A DNA stretch of 64,000 nt from an uncultured Lachnospiraceae bacterium. GTDB taxonomy: Bacteria; Bacillota; Clostridia; Lachnospirales; Lachnospiraceae. The stretch spans positions 62,001 through 126,000 of the forward strand of contig CATXUX010000005.1 in the NCBI GenBank assembly GCA_958402795.1, in the 5' to 3' direction. This document shows, one piece after another, positions 33,138 through 41,002 of this stretch; within the stretch, counting starts at the first letter, position 1; every line of letters begins with the position of its first letter. Both the position numbers and the translations under genes were made by a program. The notes beneath the pieces were generated by a model. It made no database searches and was not told where the DNA came from. It saw only the letters and a program-made list of their open reading frames with translations.

Positions 33138-33812
33138 ATGGAGATGAATTTTGAGGTAAAGACAGATGAATACCTGCCGCTTCGTGACGTCGTGTTCAAT
33201 ACGCTGCGGCAGGCAATTTTACGTGGAGAACTCAAGCCGGGCGACCGGCTGATGGAGATCCAGCTTGCAAACAAGCTGGGGGTAAGCCGGACCCCGATCC
33301 GGGAGGCAATCCGGAAACTGGAACTGGAAGGACTTGTCCGGATGATCCCGCGGCGGGGCGCCGAGGTGGCGCAGATCACGGAAAAAAGCCTGCAGGATGT
33401 GCTGGAAGTCAGAAGGGCATTGGAAGAACTCGCCGTACAACTGACCTGTTCCCGGATTACGAAAGAAGGAATCGAGGAACTCAGACGCGCGGAGAAGAAC
33501 TTCGAGAAAATACTCGGAAGCAGCGACATTACGGCGGTTGCGGAGGCGGACGTCGCATTCCATGACATCATTTACCGCACAACGGACAACCAGAAACTGA
33601 TCCAGCTTCTCAACCAGTTCCGGGAACAGATGTACCGTTACCGCGTAGAATATCTGAAGCGCAGTGAGTTCCATAAGCAGATTCTCGAAGAACACCGGAA
33701 GATCGTAGACGCGATTGAGAAAGGCGACTGGGAAAGCGCGGTCTGGCTCACATGCAGCCATATTGATAATCAGGTAGACGCGGTCAGCGACACACTGCGG
33801 AAAGAGGAGTAG
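33138..33812 (+). CDS. GntR-family (FadR subgroup, FCD domain) transcriptional regulator
   Basis: A 224-residue regulator. The N-terminal winged helix (about residues 10-75) shows LRDVVFNTLRQAILRGELKP and the recognition segment LGVSRTPIREAIRKLELEGL. The C-terminal FCD ligand-binding domain (about 85-210) includes the metal-site-type residues Asp (near 136) and His in VAFHDIIY, ETHR-like EEHRKIVDAIEKGD near 190. FCD proteins sense organic acids, sugar acids or amino acids and usually repress adjacent catabolic genes, but here the neighbours are ispE (upstream, 3 bases) and spoIIR, which are unrelated to such catabolism. It probably regulates distant genes or is simply cotranscribed. Ligand unknown. 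Confidence 0.9.
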   Translation: MEMNFEVKTDEYLPLRDVVFNTLRQAILRGELKPGDRLMEIQLANKLGVSRTPIREAIRKLELEGLVRMIPRRGAEVAQITEKSLQDVLEVRRALEELAVQLTCSRITKEGIEELRRAEKNFEKILGSSDITAVAEADVAFHDIIYRTTDNQKLIQLLNQFREQMYRYRVEYLKRSEFHKQILEEHRKIVDAIEKGDWESAVWLTCSHIDNQVDAVSDTLRKEE

Positions 33813-33822
33813 AAAGAGAGTC

Positions 33823-33851
33823 GTTTAGAAACGGAAAAAAGTGGATATACT
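33823..33851 (+). promoter_or_regulatory. Sigma-F-type promoter of spoIIR
   Basis: GTTTA (33823-33827), 15-base spacer and GGATATACT (33843-33851) fit the forespore sigma-F pattern GTATA-N15-GGnnAnAnT closely. spoIIR is a classic sigma-F target, so position and sequence agree. Confidence 0.65.
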
Positions 33852-33883
33852 TCTAACATCAAAACAGATGGAGGAAGTTACAT

Positions 33884-34573
33884 ATGAAACTTTTTTATAA
33901 ATCCGGAAAAGAGGAGTATACAGCAGAGGCTGACAAGCTGCGCAGGGCAAGGAGAGCCGTGGCGGTACTTTCGCTGCTTCTTGCAGCACTGGTTACGGGA
34001 ATCTTTGCGCGGCGTATGGATGTAACTGCACAGAATGAGCTGCAGGAACATCTGGCGGAGGAGGTGCTCCGGTTCCATATTCTGGCAAACAGCAACAGCG
34101 AGGAAGACCAGAAACTGAAAATGGATGTAAAAGAACAGGTACTGGCGTATCTGGAACGGGAAATGCCGGAAGATCTGGATGTGGATGAGACAAAAGCATG
34201 GATGCGGGCGAATACGGATGAATTAAAGGAAGTCTGTGAAAATACCGTGGATATGCAGGGATATTCGTATCCGGTGAATGTTGCGGTGACGACCTGCTAT
34301 TTTCCGGAGAAAACATACGGTGACGTCACGTTTCCGGCAGGAAACTACGAGGCGCTCCGCGTGGAGATCGGCGCGGCGAGAGGGCATAACTGGTGGTGTG
34401 TGCTTTATCCGAATCTGTGCTTTCTGGATTCGGTTCATGCAGTAGTACCTGAGGAGGGAAAGAAAGAACTAAAGGAAGCATTGACTGCAGAAGAATATGA
34501 GCAGGTCACAGCGGCGACAGACTTTCATATCAAATGGCGGCTTTCGTCACTTTTTGGCGGAGAAGGGGAGTAG
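33884..34573 (+). CDS. spoIIR: Stage II sporulation protein R
   Basis: SpoIIR is made in the forespore, exported to the intermembrane space and triggers SpoIIGA to process pro-sigma-E in the mother cell. The 229-residue protein has a short cytoplasmic start, one membrane span or uncleaved signal (about residues 24-43), then the family region beginning LRFHILANSNSEEDQKLKMD (about 62-81). Also typical are the VAVTTCYFPEKTYGD (about 127-141) and GHNWWCVLYPNLCF (about 164-177) segments, including conserved Trp and Cys. GGAGGAAG lies upstream of the ATG. A sigma-F-like promoter is 33 bases upstream. Together with the sipL-like gene this shows the organism is a spore former by gene content. Confidence 0.95.
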   Translation: MKLFYKSGKEEYTAEADKLRRARRAVAVLSLLLAALVTGIFARRMDVTAQNELQEHLAEEVLRFHILANSNSEEDQKLKMDVKEQVLAYLEREMPEDLDVDETKAWMRANTDELKEVCENTVDMQGYSYPVNVAVTTCYFPEKTYGDVTFPAGNYEALRVEIGAARGHNWWCVLYPNLCFLDSVHAVVPEEGKKELKEALTAEEYEQVTAATDFHIKWRLSSLFGGEGE

Positions 34574-34645
34574 GGAAAGCATCTCGCGGTGACATACAGG
34601 CAGGCGGCAAAGAAACAGTTTACAGGAGAGAAAGAAGAGATAAAA

Positions 34646-35353
34646 ATGATATATACATTTGACAGCAGAATCAGATACAGTGAAATTGACCATCGGGGAA
34701 CGCTGACGCTGCCGGGACTGATCAACTATTATCAGGACTGCAGTACCTTTCAGTCGGAGGACATCGGGTATGGAATCTCATACGGAAAGGAACATAACCG
34801 GGCGTGGGTGCTTTCCTACTGGCAGATCGTGATAGACCGTTATCCGAAGATCTTTGAGTCGGTTACGACGGGAACATTTGCAACCGGTATGAACGGACTG
34901 CTTGCAGGACGAAACTTTTTTATGAAGGATGCGGACGGCACACAGGTTTCCTGTGCAAACTCGCTCTGGGTATATATGAACCTGGAAACCGGGCGCCCTG
35001 TGATGCCGGATGAAAAGGAAATGGAGGCTTACAGGTTCGAGCCGAAGCTCCCGATGGAGTATGAGGGACGGCGGATCCGTCCCGCGGCAGCATATCAGGA
35101 AATGGAGTCGTTTCCGGTGTGCAGACATCACATTGACACGAATGAACATGTCAACAACGGTATGTATGTTCAGATGGCGCTGGAACTGCTTCCGAGAGAC
35201 CGGACGGTGCGGCAGGTGCGGGTTGCCTACAAGAAATCTGCAGTACTGGGGGATATGATCTGCCCGAAGCTCGCAGAAGAAGACGGCAGGACTGTGATCG
35301 AACTGTGCGGCACCGATGGAAGTACATATGCCGTGGTCGAATTGAAATTCTGA
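34646..35353 (+). CDS. Acyl-ACP thioesterase (FatA/FatB-like, double hotdog)
   Basis: A 235-residue cytosolic enzyme expected to release fatty acids from acyl carrier protein. It starts with the family-typical FDSRIRYSEIDHRGTLTLPG (about residues 5-24) and YYQDCSTFQSEDIG, while the catalytic region HIDTNEHVNNGMYVQMALELLP (about 161-182) has the conserved Asn and His of plant and bacterial acyl-ACP thioesterases. ATG 34646 was chosen because the extra upstream codons of the longer frame overlap the region right after spoIIR without family similarity. The ribosome site (AAGAAGAG) is only fair. The gene stands between spoIIR and the FAD-protein operon. Chain-length specificity cannot be told from sequence. 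Confidence 0.88.
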   Translation: MIYTFDSRIRYSEIDHRGTLTLPGLINYYQDCSTFQSEDIGYGISYGKEHNRAWVLSYWQIVIDRYPKIFESVTTGTFATGMNGLLAGRNFFMKDADGTQVSCANSLWVYMNLETGRPVMPDEKEMEAYRFEPKLPMEYEGRRIRPAAAYQEMESFPVCRHHIDTNEHVNNGMYVQMALELLPRDRTVRQVRVAYKKSAVLGDMICPKLAEEDGRTVIELCGTDGSTYAVVELKF

Positions 35354-35393
35354 TCAAAGGCATGCTTTTGACAGAGCGGTGAGGAGAGAAAAA

Positions 35394-36767
35394 ATGAAAT
35401 ACGATGTGATTATTATAGGCGCGGGACCGGGAGGAATCTTTTCGGCATATGAGCTGATGAAGCAGAAGCCGGAACTACGGATTGCTGTGTTTGAACTGGG
35501 AAATGAGCTGGAGAAGCGCCGGTGTCCGATCGACGGCGACCGGGTGAAGAGCTGCGTAAACTGTAAAACCTGCGCGATCATGAGCGGATTTGGCGGGGCA
35601 GGCGCGTTTTCAGATGGGAAATATAATATTACGAATGCGTTTGGCGGCACACTTTATGAACATATCGGACGGGATAAGGCGATCGAACTCATGAAATATG
35701 TGGATGAGATCAATGTATCGCACGGCGGTCAGGGAACAAAGATGTATTCTACGGCCGGGACAAGGTTTAAAAAGCTGTGCATGCAGAACAAACTGCATCT
35801 GCTGGACGCGTCGGTCCGCCATCTGGGGACAGATATCAATTATGTTGTGCTCGAGAATCTTTATAAAGAAATGAAGGACAAGGTGGATTTTTATTTTAAC
35901 TGTGCTGTGGATCATCTGGAAAAGCGTAAGGACGGCTACCGGGTATTTCATGGCGAGTCTTATGACGACTGTGACAGATGTGTGGTGTCTGTCGGGCGTA
36001 GCGGGAGCAAGTGGATGTCCAGGATCTGCGAAGAGATGGATATCCCGACGATGTCCAACCGGGTCGATCTGGGCGTACGCGTGGAACTTCCCGCGGAAAT
36101 TTTTTCGCATCTTACGGATGAACTCTATGAGAGCAAGATCGTGTACCGGACAGAGAAGTTTGAAGATAACGTGCGGACGTTCTGTATGAACCCGAACGGG
36201 ATTGTTGTAAACGAGAACACAAAAGGCATTGTTACAGTCAACGGACACAGTTATGAAGACCCGGCGAAACAGACCGGAAATACCAACTTCGCTCTGCTTG
36301 TGTCGAAGCATTTTTCGGAGCCGTTCAAAGACAGCAACGGCTATGGTGAAAGCATTGCGCGGCTGTCCAATATGCTGGGCGGAGGCGTTATCGTACAGCG
36401 GTTTGGCGACCTAATCCGCGGACGGCGCAGTAATGAAAAGCGGATCGAAGAAGGTCTGGTACGTCCGACACTTGCGGCGACGCCGGGCGATCTGAGTCTT
36501 GTGCTGCCGAAGCGTATTCTGGACGGTATCATTGAGATGATCTATGCGCTGGACAAGATCGCGCCGGGAACGGCAAATGACGATACGCTGCTCTACGGAG
36601 TAGAAGTGAAGTTCTATAATATGGAAGTGGCAATTGATGAAAATCTGGAGTCACCGCACAAGGGCCTTTATGTGATCGGCGACGGCAGCGGAGTAACACA
36701 TTCCCTGTCGCACGCTTCTGCAAGCGGCGTGTATGTGGCGCGTCATATCGCAGCGCACATGGACTGA
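35394..36767 (+). CDS. FAD-dependent protein of the COG2509 type
   Basis: A 457-residue flavoprotein with an N-terminal dinucleotide site IIIGAGPGGIFSAYEL (about residues 5-20) and the Cys-containing segment CVNCKTCAIMSGFGGAGAFS (about 53-72) that marks this uncharacterised dehydrogenase family. The C-terminal FAD-closing motif is GLYVIGDGSGVTHSLSHAS near 428-446. GAGGAG lies eight bases before ATG 35394; a slightly longer frame begins upstream without a site. The Cys pairs near residue 55 suggest a thiol or metal role but not a standard ferredoxin cluster. It is 33 bases before the SseB-domain gene and begins the cvfB-fchA-folD stretch. Reaction and substrate are unknown for the whole family. 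Confidence 0.85.
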   Translation: MKYDVIIIGAGPGGIFSAYELMKQKPELRIAVFELGNELEKRRCPIDGDRVKSCVNCKTCAIMSGFGGAGAFSDGKYNITNAFGGTLYEHIGRDKAIELMKYVDEINVSHGGQGTKMYSTAGTRFKKLCMQNKLHLLDASVRHLGTDINYVVLENLYKEMKDKVDFYFNCAVDHLEKRKDGYRVFHGESYDDCDRCVVSVGRSGSKWMSRICEEMDIPTMSNRVDLGVRVELPAEIFSHLTDELYESKIVYRTEKFEDNVRTFCMNPNGIVVNENTKGIVTVNGHSYEDPAKQTGNTNFALLVSKHFSEPFKDSNGYGESIARLSNMLGGGVIVQRFGDLIRGRRSNEKRIEEGLVRPTLAATPGDLSLVLPKRILDGIIEMIYALDKIAPGTANDDTLLYGVEVKFYNMEVAIDENLESPHKGLYVIGDGSGVTHSLSHASASGVYVARHIAAHMD

Positions 36768-36800
36768 GAACTCCGTAACGGAATAGAGAGGAAACAGAGA

Positions 36801-37748
36801 ATGGCTAATAAGAATTCGAAAATATACGACAGAAAAAGAAACACACTGGATAAACTGAGGAAAGCGCAGCGGATTTTTGTTCCGATGTCAGACTGTACGA
36901 ATATGCCGTTTGTGCTGTGCGATCCGGAGACATATGATGATGAGGTTCTGATCTTTTTTGACGAAGAGACGGCAAAACAGGAGGCGGCAAAGCTGGTTGG
37001 GCAGAAGAATCCGCTGCATCTCATCCGTCTGGAGCAGAAGTTTCTGCTTTCCTTTTACAGCAGTCTCCTGCCGATGGGGGTAAACGCACTGCTGGTAGGC
37101 AGAGGAACCAAAGAGGAACTGCGGCTGCAGCTTTCCGAACTGATCAGCAGAAAAGGCGGCGACGGGGATGAGAAAGGCCGGAAGATACTGGAAAATCCGG
37201 AGTTTGTCCTGACTGCGCTTTATTTTATGCAGAAACAGCGCGCCGTGAAAGAACCGGAGATGACGGAAGAGGTAAAAGAACTGCAGGAAGAGATGCTCGC
37301 CCATTACGGAAAGGGACGCTACATTGTGGCGTACCAGAAAGACCGTGGAATGCCGATCCTGAGACAGAAGGACGGAACGGTGATGCAGCCGGTGTTTACC
37401 GATGTGCAGGAGTTCATCAAGTTCCAGAATACGAATAAAGATGTGAAGTTCCAGACCGCCGTGATCGAGGCGGGCAAGATTCCGGAAGTCATGGCGAAAG
37501 AAGCCGCAGGGATCGTGGTGAATCCGTACAGTATCAATCTGCATCTCAAGATCCAGAGGCCAACGGCAAAGGCAGCGTCCCGTCCGACGACACAGCAGAT
37601 TCTTGCCGCGGCTGCGGACGCAGGCGTCCGTGAGTCCCTGAAGGCAGAAAATGCGGCCGAAATAGAAGCAAGGCAGGCGATGCAGGCGTCGCTCGAATCG
37701 AATGTACAGGAGGTACTGGAGGAGAATGCCGTACAGTCGGATGACTGA
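36801..37748 (+). CDS. SseB N-terminal-domain protein
   Basis: A 315-residue soluble protein. The first 120 residues resemble a degenerate version of the domain (VPMSDCTNMPFVLCDPETY, FFDEETAKQEAAKL), and residues ~170-250 contain the better SseB-like core: GRYIVAYQKDRGMPILRQKD, then QPVFTDVQEFIKFQ and AAGIVVNPYSINLHL. The last ~60 residues are an Ala/Glu-rich helical tail. SseB was named for a serine-sensitivity phenotype in E. coli, and related domains occur in type VII secretion-linked and housekeeping proteins; no precise function is known. The AGAGAGGAAAC site precedes the ATG. It is in line with the FAD protein and cvfB, likely one operon. Confidence 0.75.
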   Translation: MANKNSKIYDRKRNTLDKLRKAQRIFVPMSDCTNMPFVLCDPETYDDEVLIFFDEETAKQEAAKLVGQKNPLHLIRLEQKFLLSFYSSLLPMGVNALLVGRGTKEELRLQLSELISRKGGDGDEKGRKILENPEFVLTALYFMQKQRAVKEPEMTEEVKELQEEMLAHYGKGRYIVAYQKDRGMPILRQKDGTVMQPVFTDVQEFIKFQNTNKDVKFQTAVIEAGKIPEVMAKEAAGIVVNPYSINLHLKIQRPTAKAASRPTTQQILAAAADAGVRESLKAENAAEIEARQAMQASLESNVQEVLEENAVQSDD

Positions 37749-37820
37749 TCTGTATCGGCCAAAAGCGCTGTACCGGAAAACAAAGACGCCGGACAGCGAT
37801 AATCGACAGAGGAGAACAGC

Positions 37821-38663
37821 ATGTTGAAATTAGGAGAAAAACAGATGCTCACCGTAGTAAAGACCGTGGATTTCGGGGTATATCTCGGGAGCGAGAAGGA
37901 ACGTGTCCTGCTCCCGAAAAAGCAGGTGCCCGCTGGGATTGAACCGGGAGATCCGGTGGAGGTATTTTTATATAAGGATTCTTCGGACCGTCTGATCGCG
38001 ACGACGCATGAGCCGAAACTGACGCTTGGCAAACTGGCAGTCCTGGAAGTCGCGGACACAAATAAAGCAGGAGCGTTTCTGGACTGGGGACTGGAGAAAG
38101 ACCTGTTTCTTCCATTCCGGGAACAGACGGCGAAAGTGAAAAAAGGGGATCACTGTCTGGTGTCATTATACATTGACAAGAGCGAACGGCTCTGCGCCAC
38201 GATGAAGGTGTACCATCAGCTCCAAACGGATTCCCCCTACAAAAAAGACGACCGGGTGCGCGGTATCATCTATGATACCAGTGAAGAATTCGGGATCTTT
38301 GTCGCAGTGGATCACCGGTATTCCGCACGGATTCCGAAGAAGGATGCATTTGGGACGCTGCGTGTCGGCGATGAGATCGAGGCGCGTGTGACGTCGGTAA
38401 AAGAGGACGGAAAACTGGACTTAAGCGTACGGGAGAAGATCCCGGAACAGATGGACAAAGACGCAGAACGGATTCTGAAAGGAATCCAGAGCCACGGAGG
38501 AAAACTGCCCTTTACGGACAAAGCAGAGCCGGAACGGATCAAGAACGAGTTCGGTATGAGTAAGGCGGCGTTCAAGCGTGCGGTCGGACGGCTTTTGAAG
38601 CAGGGAAAGATCGAGATCCTGGAAAACGGGATCCGGGTAAAGACGCAGGAGACAAAGCGATGA
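37821..38663 (+). CDS. cvfB: CvfB-family S1-domain RNA-binding protein
   Basis: A 280-residue protein made of three S1-like OB domains and a C-terminal winged helix, the CvfB (YitL) arrangement. The first S1 begins LTVVKTVDFGVYLGSEKERVL (about residues 10-30), a second LAVLEVADTNKAGAFLDWGL (near 76-95), the third RVRGIIYDTSEEFGIFVAVD (near 148-167), and the winged helix NEFGMSKAAFKRAVGRLLKQGKIE is at about 240-263. In Staphylococcus aureus CvfB influences virulence gene expression and binds RNA; elsewhere it is a housekeeping translation or RNA-stability factor. The stop overlaps the start of the next gene by ATGA, so translation is coupled to the cyclohydrolase. Confidence 0.9.
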   Translation: MLKLGEKQMLTVVKTVDFGVYLGSEKERVLLPKKQVPAGIEPGDPVEVFLYKDSSDRLIATTHEPKLTLGKLAVLEVADTNKAGAFLDWGLEKDLFLPFREQTAKVKKGDHCLVSLYIDKSERLCATMKVYHQLQTDSPYKKDDRVRGIIYDTSEEFGIFVAVDHRYSARIPKKDAFGTLRVGDEIEARVTSVKEDGKLDLSVREKIPEQMDKDAERILKGIQSHGGKLPFTDKAEPERIKNEFGMSKAAFKRAVGRLLKQGKIEILENGIRVKTQETKR

Positions 38664-39286
38664 TGTTGGAAATGAAAACAACGGATTTTCTGGATGCACT
38701 TTCTTCTTCGGCTCCGGTTCCGGGCGGCGGGGGAGCTTCTGCTGCCGCCGGGGCGATGGGAGCCGCGCTTGGAATGATGGTTGCCAATCTGACGGCCGGA
38801 AAGAAAAAGTATGCAGATGTGGAAGAAGAAATCATAGCAATACGGAGACAGCTCTATGATCTGCAGCAGCGGCTCGTTCTGCTGACGGATGAAGACGCGA
38901 AAGCATTCGAACCGCTATCGAAGGCATACGGACTGCCAAGATCCACACCGGAAGAGCAGAAGAAAAAAGCTGAGGTCATGGAGGCCGCACTGTATGAAGC
39001 CAGCCGTCCCCCTCTGGAGATGATGGAAACGGTACTGGAAGTGATGCGGCTTCTTGAAATCCTCGGCGAAAAGGGAAGCAGGATCGCTGTCAGTGATGTG
39101 GGAGTCGGAATCTCTTTCTGTCAGGCTGCGCTGGAAGGCGCGTCGATGAACGTATTTATCAATACAAAGTCGATGAAGAACCGGGAACGGGCAGAAGAGA
39201 TGAACTGCCGCGCAGATGCAATGATCGCGGAGGGAACTGTGATAAAAGAACGGGTATCCCGGAAAGTAGAAGGACAGATACGGTGA
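38660..39286 (+). CDS. fchA: Cyclodeaminase/cyclohydrolase family protein (FchA-like)
   Basis: A 208-residue helical protein of the formiminotransferase-cyclodeaminase C-terminal family. The glycine-rich start FLDALSSSAPVPGGGGASAA (about residues 8-27) binds folate in this family, and the AALGMMVANLTAGKKKY helix follows. Stand-alone forms either deaminate formimino-THF or hydrolyse methenyl-THF (FchA in acetogens). Being 14 bases upstream of folD, it most likely serves one-carbon folate interconversion. It overlaps cvfB by four bases. The name fchA is a best guess; a histidine-degradation role is less likely because no hut genes are near. Confidence 0.8.
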   Translation: MMLEMKTTDFLDALSSSAPVPGGGGASAAAGAMGAALGMMVANLTAGKKKYADVEEEIIAIRRQLYDLQQRLVLLTDEDAKAFEPLSKAYGLPRSTPEEQKKKAEVMEAALYEASRPPLEMMETVLEVMRLLEILGEKGSRIAVSDVGVGISFCQAALEGASMNVFINTKSMKNRERAEEMNCRADAMIAEGTVIKERVSRKVEGQIR

Positions 39287-39299
39287 GAGAGGTGATACA

Positions 39300-40157
39300 G
39301 TGAGTACAATGATGCTGGGCGCCGAAGTTGCGGCGGCAATGAAAGAGAAGCTGCTTTTGGAAGTGGCTGCGCTGACGGAAAGGGGAATCGTTCCCTGTCT
39401 GTGTATCGTACGGGTAGGAGCACGGCCGGATGACCTTGCGTATGAGCGCGGGGCAAAAAAGCGGATGGAAAGTATCGGCATCCGGTGTCAGGTGACAGAA
39501 CTGCCGGAAAATATCACGCAGGAGGCATTTGAGGAAGCGTTCCGCAAAGTAAATGAGAACCCGGATATTCATGGGATTCTGCTGTTTCGTCCGCTCCCGG
39601 AGCATCTGGACGAGACGCCCGTGAAGGCGATGATTGATCCATACAAGGATGTAGACTGCATGAGCGAGACGAATATTGCAAGACTCTTTTCGGGCGACAG
39701 CAGAGGATATGCGCCATGTACGGCGGAGGCAGTGATGGAGATGCTGCACCACTATCGGATCGATCCGGAAGGGAAAAAGGTGACGGTCATCGGACGCAGC
39801 ATGGTTGTCGGGAAACCGCTGGCAATGTTGATGCTGAAGGAAAATGCGACGGTTACCATATGTCATACCCGTACAAAAAATCTGGACGCCATGTGCCGTG
39901 AAGCGGAGATCCTTGTCGCTGCGGCAGGAAAAGCAAATATGGTAAAGAAAGAGATGGTCGGCAGCGGCGCGGTCGTCGCAGACGTCGGTATCAATGTGGA
40001 CGAGAACGGAAAACTCTGCGGCGACGTGGCATTCGATGAGGTGAAGGATATTGCGTCTTATATCAGTCCGGTGCCGAGAGGCGTCGGAAGTGTGACCTCC
40101 TCGGTACTGGCAAAGCATGTGATCCGTGCGGCAAAATGGATGAATCATCCGGAGTGA
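39300..40157 (+). CDS. folD: Bifunctional methylene-THF dehydrogenase/methenyl-THF cyclohydrolase
   Basis: A 285-residue folate enzyme linking methylene-, methenyl- and formyl-THF. Catalytic residues Tyr and Lys are in LAYERGAKKRMESIGI (about residues 42-57, spacing Tyr-x5-Lys as in the usual YxxxKxK), substrate motif ILLFRPLPEHLDE (about 81-93, where RPLP replaces the usual QLPLP), dinucleotide loop VIGRSMVVGKPLAMLML near 161-177 and the C-terminal PVPRGVGSVTSSVLAKH (PGGVGP in most FolDs). These departures from the commonest wording are shared by a divergent clade of clostridial FolDs, to my recollection. GTG is the start, after GAGGTG. Coupling with the FchA-like gene, which duplicates the cyclohydrolase step, suggests this FolD may be mainly a dehydrogenase. 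Confidence 0.9.
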   Translation: MSTMMLGAEVAAAMKEKLLLEVAALTERGIVPCLCIVRVGARPDDLAYERGAKKRMESIGIRCQVTELPENITQEAFEEAFRKVNENPDIHGILLFRPLPEHLDETPVKAMIDPYKDVDCMSETNIARLFSGDSRGYAPCTAEAVMEMLHHYRIDPEGKKVTVIGRSMVVGKPLAMLMLKENATVTICHTRTKNLDAMCREAEILVAAAGKANMVKKEMVGSGAVVADVGINVDENGKLCGDVAFDEVKDIASYISPVPRGVGSVTSSVLAKHVIRAAKWMNHPE

Positions 40158-40182
40158 ATAATTGATATGATATATCCCAATT

Positions 40183-40722
40183 TTATAAATAGTAATCTCT
40201 CACGATTCCGAGGGGCTCTTCCATCATGAGATATAATTCTTTAGCAATTACTTCTTCTGGAATTGTCATGTCATTTTTTATCCAATAAATGACAACAGCG
40301 GCAAGTGCACTGCAGGAATATTCTGCGAAAACTTCTGGGTTGATCGGAGTTTTTTTGAGTACAGGTTGTGTATATTCCTGCCTTTTGTCAAACCCAGTGT
40401 GATATGCATTTTTCAGACATTTGAAAAGAAAATCCCCATTATCTATATGATAAAGCTTTGTATAAAATGACTTGTGTTCCTTTAAATAACTGAAAAAAGC
40501 TTGTGCCCCTCTTTCTTTTATATGAAATTTAAAGATGGGAAAACAATTTTTGAGGAAATCTTGTTCTATGAAATAAAAAACAATATCATCTTTATTATCA
40601 AAATAATGATAAAATGCAGTTCTGCTGACAGGTACATTTTCACAGATTGTTGTTACACTGATTTTAGAATAATTCTGGTGTCTCATAAGATTTAATAATG
40701 TTTTTGTTATTTTTTCTTTCAT
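40183..40722 (-). CDS. TetR/AcrR-family regulator
   Basis: A 179-residue regulator. The N-terminal helix-turn-helix reads YSKISVTTICENVPVSRTAFYHYFDNK (about residues 18-44 by position; key residues Thr-x-x-x-Ile and Ser-Arg-Thr-x-Phe-Tyr-x-Tyr-Phe), the standard TetR recognition helix. The C-terminal ligand domain is typical of short TetR proteins of gut Firmicutes. The gene is AT-rich, unlike folD beside it, and is divergent from the Fe-S flavoprotein cassette across a 280-base gap holding a dyad (40853-40876). It is therefore the likely repressor of that cassette, responding to an unknown small hydrophobic molecule. GAGGAGG precedes the ATG. Confidence 0.88.
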   Translation of the reverse strand: MKEKITKTLLNLMRHQNYSKISVTTICENVPVSRTAFYHYFDNKDDIVFYFIEQDFLKNCFPIFKFHIKERGAQAFFSYLKEHKSFYTKLYHIDNGDFLFKCLKNAYHTGFDKRQEYTQPVLKKTPINPEVFAEYSCSALAAVVIYWIKNDMTIPEEVIAKELYLMMEEPLGIVRDYYL

Positions 40723-40852
40723 GATTAAATGCCTCCTCTAAATACCTCCTCCACATAATTATAGCATGGAATTAGAAACATCAAAAGAAAAAAATTGGCG
40801 AATATGTGTAAAAAAAGTGAGAATATAATTCTTTGTTTGGTGAAGTTGAATA

Positions 40853-40876
40853 TTTACAAAATGGCATAATTGTCAA
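40853..40876. promoter_or_regulatory. Candidate TetR operator
   Basis: TTTACAA (40853-40859) and TTGTCAA (40870-40876) form an imperfect dyad with a 10-base spacer in the divergent region between the TetR gene and the flavoprotein cassette. No clean -35/-10 pair was found; TTGTCA inside the right arm could itself be a -35. Confidence 0.35.
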
Positions 40877-41002
40877 TAAATCCTGACGAAGAGGTATAGG
40901 TGTTTATAAAATAGAAACGGCGTAAATTCTATGTAAATTGAATATGTATTAAACATTTTTTATCATTTAAGAAAAGAATAAATTACATAGGAGGAAATTA
41001 CC

